Positions 6,033 through 9,225 of a stretch of 9,225 nucleotides of DNA are shown here, one piece after another. Within the stretch, counting starts at the first letter, position 1. Each line of letters starts with the position of its first letter. This DNA is from an uncultured Roseiflexaceae bacterium (GTDB lineage: Bacteria; Chloroflexota; Chloroflexia; Chloroflexales; Roseiflexaceae): assembly GCA_903868295.1 (NCBI GenBank), contig CAIPUQ010000575.1:1-9225 (forward strand), read 5' to 3'. Position numbers and translations under genes: made by a program. A model generated the notes under the pieces. That model was not told where the DNA came from and did no database searches. It saw only the letters and a program-made list of their open reading frames with translations.

Positions 6033-7789
6033 GTCTGCCTTCTACACAGCGATATCGGGCGTTATTGCATACGTATTTTTGGCCGCAGCGACGCCAAGTG
6101 ACCCTCTTGTTTCTCCTGATTATTGCCGACAATGTCCTGTTGTTGGTCGGTCCGGGATTGCTGTCGCAGTTTGTCGACGCGGCAATCGTCGGCGCAGCGG
6201 CACCGGTGCTTGTATCTATCAGCGCCTGGTATTTGATTGCAGCACTGTCGCAACAAGCAATGACGATGTCGGCGACGTATGTCGGTGAGAAAACCGGCTG
6301 GCACGCAGCGAATGCGTTGCGCGCTGATATCGCCAAACATACCCTTGACCTCGACATGTCGTTCCACAAAAAACAGACACCGGGCATCATGATTGAGCGT
6401 ATCGACGGCGACGTGGCCAGCCTCAATCGCTTTTTCTCACAAATGGTCCTGCAAATAGGTGGGAGTATTTTGCTCCTGACCTCGAGTGTCGGGGTGCTGA
6501 TGTATCTCGAGTGGCGCTTGGGGATCCTTTTGCTGGTCTACGCGTTGGTGGCGATGTGGGTGCTCTTCGGTTTTCGTGGGATTGCCGTTCCCTACTGGGA
6601 GGCAGGCCGTGAGGCATCAGCACAACTTTTCGGCTTTCTCGAAGAGCGCCTCGCCGGCCTCGAAGACATACGCGGATTGGGCGCTCGCTCGTATGTATTG
6701 CGGCGTCTCAACGTCTTGATGGATGAAAAGAACAAGTTCGATACCCTTGGGCGTGTCTACGGTTCGTTGACATGGATTATCCCGATGGTGTTGTCGTCGA
6801 TGCTCACCGTGATGATCCTCGCTGTTGGCGTCTGGTTGTACCTCAGCAACGAAATCAGCATCGGATTGATTGTGATGACCATGTTTTATGGCGATTTGAT
6901 TATGCGTCCCATCCGGACGATTTCTTCCGAAATAGACCAGCTACAGCAAGCATCGGCCGGCATTTTGCGCATCGCAGAGCTGTTGGCGGTCAAATCACGA
7001 CTCATCGATGGCATCCACGAGATGCCAGCGGTCATCCCGCCGGTGTCGTTCGAGCAGGTCACATTCGCCTATCAGGATGACGAAGCAGGCTTGCCGGAGG
7101 ATCCGGTGTTGCGCGACGTGAGCTTCCATATCCCCGCGGGCAAGGTGGTCGGGTTATTAGGCCGGACCGGATCTGGCAAAAGCACGTTGATCCGTCTGTT
7201 GTTTCGCCTGTATGACGTGAGCAGTGGGGCGATACGGATTGGTGATCGTGCCATCCCGGACTACACGCTGGCGTCATTGCGGACGCATGTCGGCTTGGTC
7301 ACACAAGATGTCCAGCTTTTTTATGCCACAGTGCGTGACAACTTGACATTCTTCAACCCGGCCATCCAAGACGAACAGTTGCTTGATGCGTTGCATACGC
7401 TCGGGTTAGATCGATGGTATGCGCAACAACCCAATGGCCTCGACACACTCCTGGCAGCCAACGGCGCGACGTCGGCCGGCGAAGCACAACTCATAGCACT
7501 GGCACGGGTCTACCTCAAACAGCCGCAGGTGATTATCCTCGATGAGGCATCCGCACGAATCGACCCCGAAACAGAGCGGATGGTCGAAAAGGCGCTCGAC
7601 AAAGTCCTCGCGGACAAAACCACCATCATCATTGCCCACCGCTTGCAGACCGTCCGCCGCTGTGATTACATTGCTATTTTGGCGAACGGTGCCTTGGTCG
7701 AATTCGGCGCTGAAGCGTCGTTGCGGGCAGACTCGAACTCACGCTACGCACAGCTCCTCCAACATGGTGCAGAACAGGAACTCGCATGA
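6029..7789 (+). CDS. ABC exporter half-transporter A (TM domain plus ATPase)
   Basis: A 586-residue type IV (MsbA-like) ABC exporter subunit. The membrane domain spans about residues 20-310 with six helices, and the nucleotide-binding domain about 338-580. ATPase motifs are A-loop Y348, Walker A GRTGSGKST (378-386), Q-loop Q426, Walker B VIILDE (501-506) with catalytic E506, D-loop around D512 and H-loop H537. The signature is TSAGE (481-485) in place of LSGGQ. With the partner gene that follows at once, this fits an asymmetric heterodimer: its intact Walker motifs pair with the partner's canonical signature, while its own degenerate signature faces the partner's Walker site. The ATG at 6029 overlaps the preceding TGA (ATGA), with AGGAG 4 nt upstream. 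Members export drugs, lipids or peptides across the inner membrane; linkage to a glycosyltransferase hints at a glycosylated or lipid-like cargo. Confidence 0.93.
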   Translation: MSLPSTQRYRALLHTYFWPQRRQVTLLFLLIIADNVLLLVGPGLLSQFVDAAIVGAAAPVLVSISAWYLIAALSQQAMTMSATYVGEKTGWHAANALRADIAKHTLDLDMSFHKKQTPGIMIERIDGDVASLNRFFSQMVLQIGGSILLLTSSVGVLMYLEWRLGILLLVYALVAMWVLFGFRGIAVPYWEAGREASAQLFGFLEERLAGLEDIRGLGARSYVLRRLNVLMDEKNKFDTLGRVYGSLTWIIPMVLSSMLTVMILAVGVWLYLSNEISIGLIVMTMFYGDLIMRPIRTISSEIDQLQQASAGILRIAELLAVKSRLIDGIHEMPAVIPPVSFEQVTFAYQDDEAGLPEDPVLRDVSFHIPAGKVVGLLGRTGSGKSTLIRLLFRLYDVSSGAIRIGDRAIPDYTLASLRTHVGLVTQDVQLFYATVRDNLTFFNPAIQDEQLLDALHTLGLDRWYAQQPNGLDTLLAANGATSAGEAQLIALARVYLKQPQVIILDEASARIDPETERMVEKALDKVLADKTTIIIAHRLQTVRRCDYIAILANGALVEFGAEASLRADSNSRYAQLLQHGAEQELA

Positions 7790-9225
7790 CATCACCCCTC
7801 GAATTGATGCGCAAGATGGTCCGCCAAGGGGGCTGGTGGTATGTCATACACCTTGTAACAGGGGTTGTCGTCCTTCTCGTCGAGCTGTTGCCTGGTATTT
7901 TGGTGCGTGAAGTCCTCAATACGCTACAGATCGAACAACAGAATTCGGTGCCTTGGACGTTACTCGGTGCGTTCGTGGGGATTGCACTGGTGCGCTTTGT
8001 GATGTACATAATCGGGACCTACTCGGACGTCAAAATGCGCATCCCCACGATGAATGCCATGCGGTTCTCGTTGTTATCACGGTTGCTTCAATTGCCTGCG
8101 GTTTCTGCACTCAAGGGTTCTCCTGGGGAGATTGTGTCGCGGTTGCGCGACGATATCGGCGAGTTGCCGCAAGTTGTAGTCCAAATCAATGATATTTTGG
8201 CGTATTTCGCGTTCGCTGTTGTGTCGTTCATCATGATGTATGCGATTGCTCCCGATGCGACGCTTGCCATTGCCATCCCGTTAATCATGATTGTGGTGGG
8301 TGCGCGGTTTGCCTACGACAAAATCTACTATTACCGTACCGAGCGTCGTCGTGCCACGGGGCGAGTTATTGGATTTATTGCCGAAACATACGGTTCGGTG
8401 CAAGCAGTCCAAGTTGCTGGGGCCGAAAAGCATGTCTTGAAGCATTTTGACAAGCTGAATAAGGTCCGCGAACATGCCACCTTGCGTGAGGTGTTGTACG
8501 ACGGACTGTTGGGCGCGTCGTTCCATAGTTCGTTGACGATTGGCATTGCCATCATGATGTTGATGGTCAATCAATCGGCCCGGAGCGGCTCGTTCGGCGC
8601 TGGCGATGTGGCATTTTTTGTGTATAACCTCGGCATTATCAGCGAGTTGTTGTTCGAAATCGGTGTGTTCATTGGGCGCCAACAACAGCTCAAAGTGTCT
8701 ATCCAGCGCCTCGAATATGTAGGACATGGGCAACCCGTCAGCGACATGTTTTCGCTCGAAGAGCCACCGACCGTGACGCCTATGCCCCCGCTGACGAATG
8801 TCACTGTCCGCGGATTGGGAGTGGAATGGCAGAACGGAACGTACGGCATTCGTGATGTCGACCTCGATCTCGCACCGGGACGGCTGGTGGTCGTGACCGG
8901 TCCTGTCGGCTCTGGCAAAACGACCTTGCTGCGAGCATTTTTGGGGATGCTCCCGAATGTCCGTGGGACGATTCACTGGAATGAAACGCTGATAGAGGAT
9001 GTCGCTGAGCGCTTTATACCGCCTTCTGTTGCGTATACCAGTCAAGTACCGCGCCTGTTTTCGGACACCCTGCGCGAGAATATCACCCAAGGTCGGCCGA
9101 GTGTCGATGTACATATCGGCACCGCGGTCCATGGTGCGGTCATGGAGTTCGATGTCGCGCAGTTCGAGTCTGGGGTCGACACGTTGGTCGGCTCGCGTGG
9201 GGTGCGGCTGTCGGGCGGGCAGGTC
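7786..9225 (+). CDS. ABC exporter half-transporter B (cut by right edge)
   Basis: Open for 480 codons to the window end with no stop. The membrane domain covers about residues 18-300, with helices evident near 18-40, 58-79, 137-155, 158-175 and 245-262. An ATPase domain begins at about 335. Walker A is GPVGSGKTT (372-380), the Q-loop is Q420 in YTSQVPRLF and the signature is a canonical LSGGQ (475-479), at the very edge of the window. Walker B, D-loop and H-loop lie outside, so completeness cannot be judged; about 100 further residues are expected. The ATG at 7786 overlaps the TGA of subunit A (ATGA), which indicates translational coupling and roughly equal amounts of the two subunits. From the family pattern of asymmetric exporters I predict that its Walker B lacks the catalytic Glu (Asp instead), but this is not visible here. 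Confidence 0.92.
   Translation, partial: MTSPLELMRKMVRQGGWWYVIHLVTGVVVLLVELLPGILVREVLNTLQIEQQNSVPWTLLGAFVGIALVRFVMYIIGTYSDVKMRIPTMNAMRFSLLSRLLQLPAVSALKGSPGEIVSRLRDDIGELPQVVVQINDILAYFAFAVVSFIMMYAIAPDATLAIAIPLIMIVVGARFAYDKIYYYRTERRRATGRVIGFIAETYGSVQAVQVAGAEKHVLKHFDKLNKVREHATLREVLYDGLLGASFHSSLTIGIAIMMLMVNQSARSGSFGAGDVAFFVYNLGIISELLFEIGVFIGRQQQLKVSIQRLEYVGHGQPVSDMFSLEEPPTVTPMPPLTNVTVRGLGVEWQNGTYGIRDVDLDLAPGRLVVVTGPVGSGKTTLLRAFLGMLPNVRGTIHWNETLIEDVAERFIPPSVAYTSQVPRLFSDTLRENITQGRPSVDVHIGTAVHGAVMEFDVAQFESGVDTLVGSRGVRLSGGQV

Noticed and set aside
8281..9132. 283-codon minus-strand frame opposite ABC subunit B
   Set aside because: It lies wholly antisense to a gene with Walker A, Q-loop and signature motifs; the His/Arg/Asp-rich translation has no domain and no good start signal.
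1..9225. tRNA, rRNA, CRISPR array, insertion sequence or attachment site
   Set aside because: I saw no regularly spaced repeats, transposase or integrase frames, terminal inverted repeats or RNA gene signatures on either strand.

Overview
The window carries eight protein genes on both strands with almost no spacer, at a GC content I judge by eye to be in the mid-50s percent. The gene families, the free use of GTG and TTG starts, and an ABC pair with an SAGEAQ-type signature suggest a free-living bacterium with a large genome. A member of the Chloroflexota is my best guess, but this is inferred from sequence style and not from a marker gene. No rRNA, tRNA, CRISPR array, transposase or phage gene is visible.

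Layout. (1) 1-477, minus strand: the N-terminal part of a GHMP-family sugar kinase that runs off the left edge. (2) 511-553: a perfect 18-bp hairpin between that gene and the next. (3) 569-2838, minus strand: a two-gene operon of a MarR-type repressor and a 14-helix DHA2 (EmrB/QacA-like) drug efflux pump, joined by a TTGA stop/start overlap. (4) 2839-3083: a regulatory region with a good sigma-70 promoter, an operator-like site on its start point and a perfect 24-bp palindrome. (5) 3084-3596, plus strand: a DinB-fold metal-binding protein. (6) 3578-4882, minus strand: a 12-helix MFS transporter convergent with the DinB gene and overlapping its 3' end by 19 bp. (7) 4883-4931: a very short divergent promoter region. 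(8) 4932 to the right edge, plus strand: a GT1-type glycosyltransferase followed by two ABC exporter half-transporters, each junction being an ATGA overlap. The last gene is cut by the window edge inside its ABC signature motif.

How the genes may work together. The region reads as an export and detoxification island: three export systems (DHA2 pump, MFS pump, heterodimeric ABC exporter), two possible small-molecule-modifying proteins (GT1 glycosyltransferase, DinB-fold protein) and one repressor with candidate operators. The most distinctive unit is the coupled glycosyltransferase-ABC-ABC cassette. Either the GT modifies a compound, such as an antibiotic or a lipid, that the ABC pair exports, or it inactivates a toxic compound and the ABC pair removes it. 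In the ABC pair the first subunit has intact Walker A/B and catalytic Glu but a degenerate signature, while the second has a canonical LSGGQ. This is the pattern of asymmetric exporters with one catalytic and one degenerate ATP site. No substrate can be named from sequence alone.
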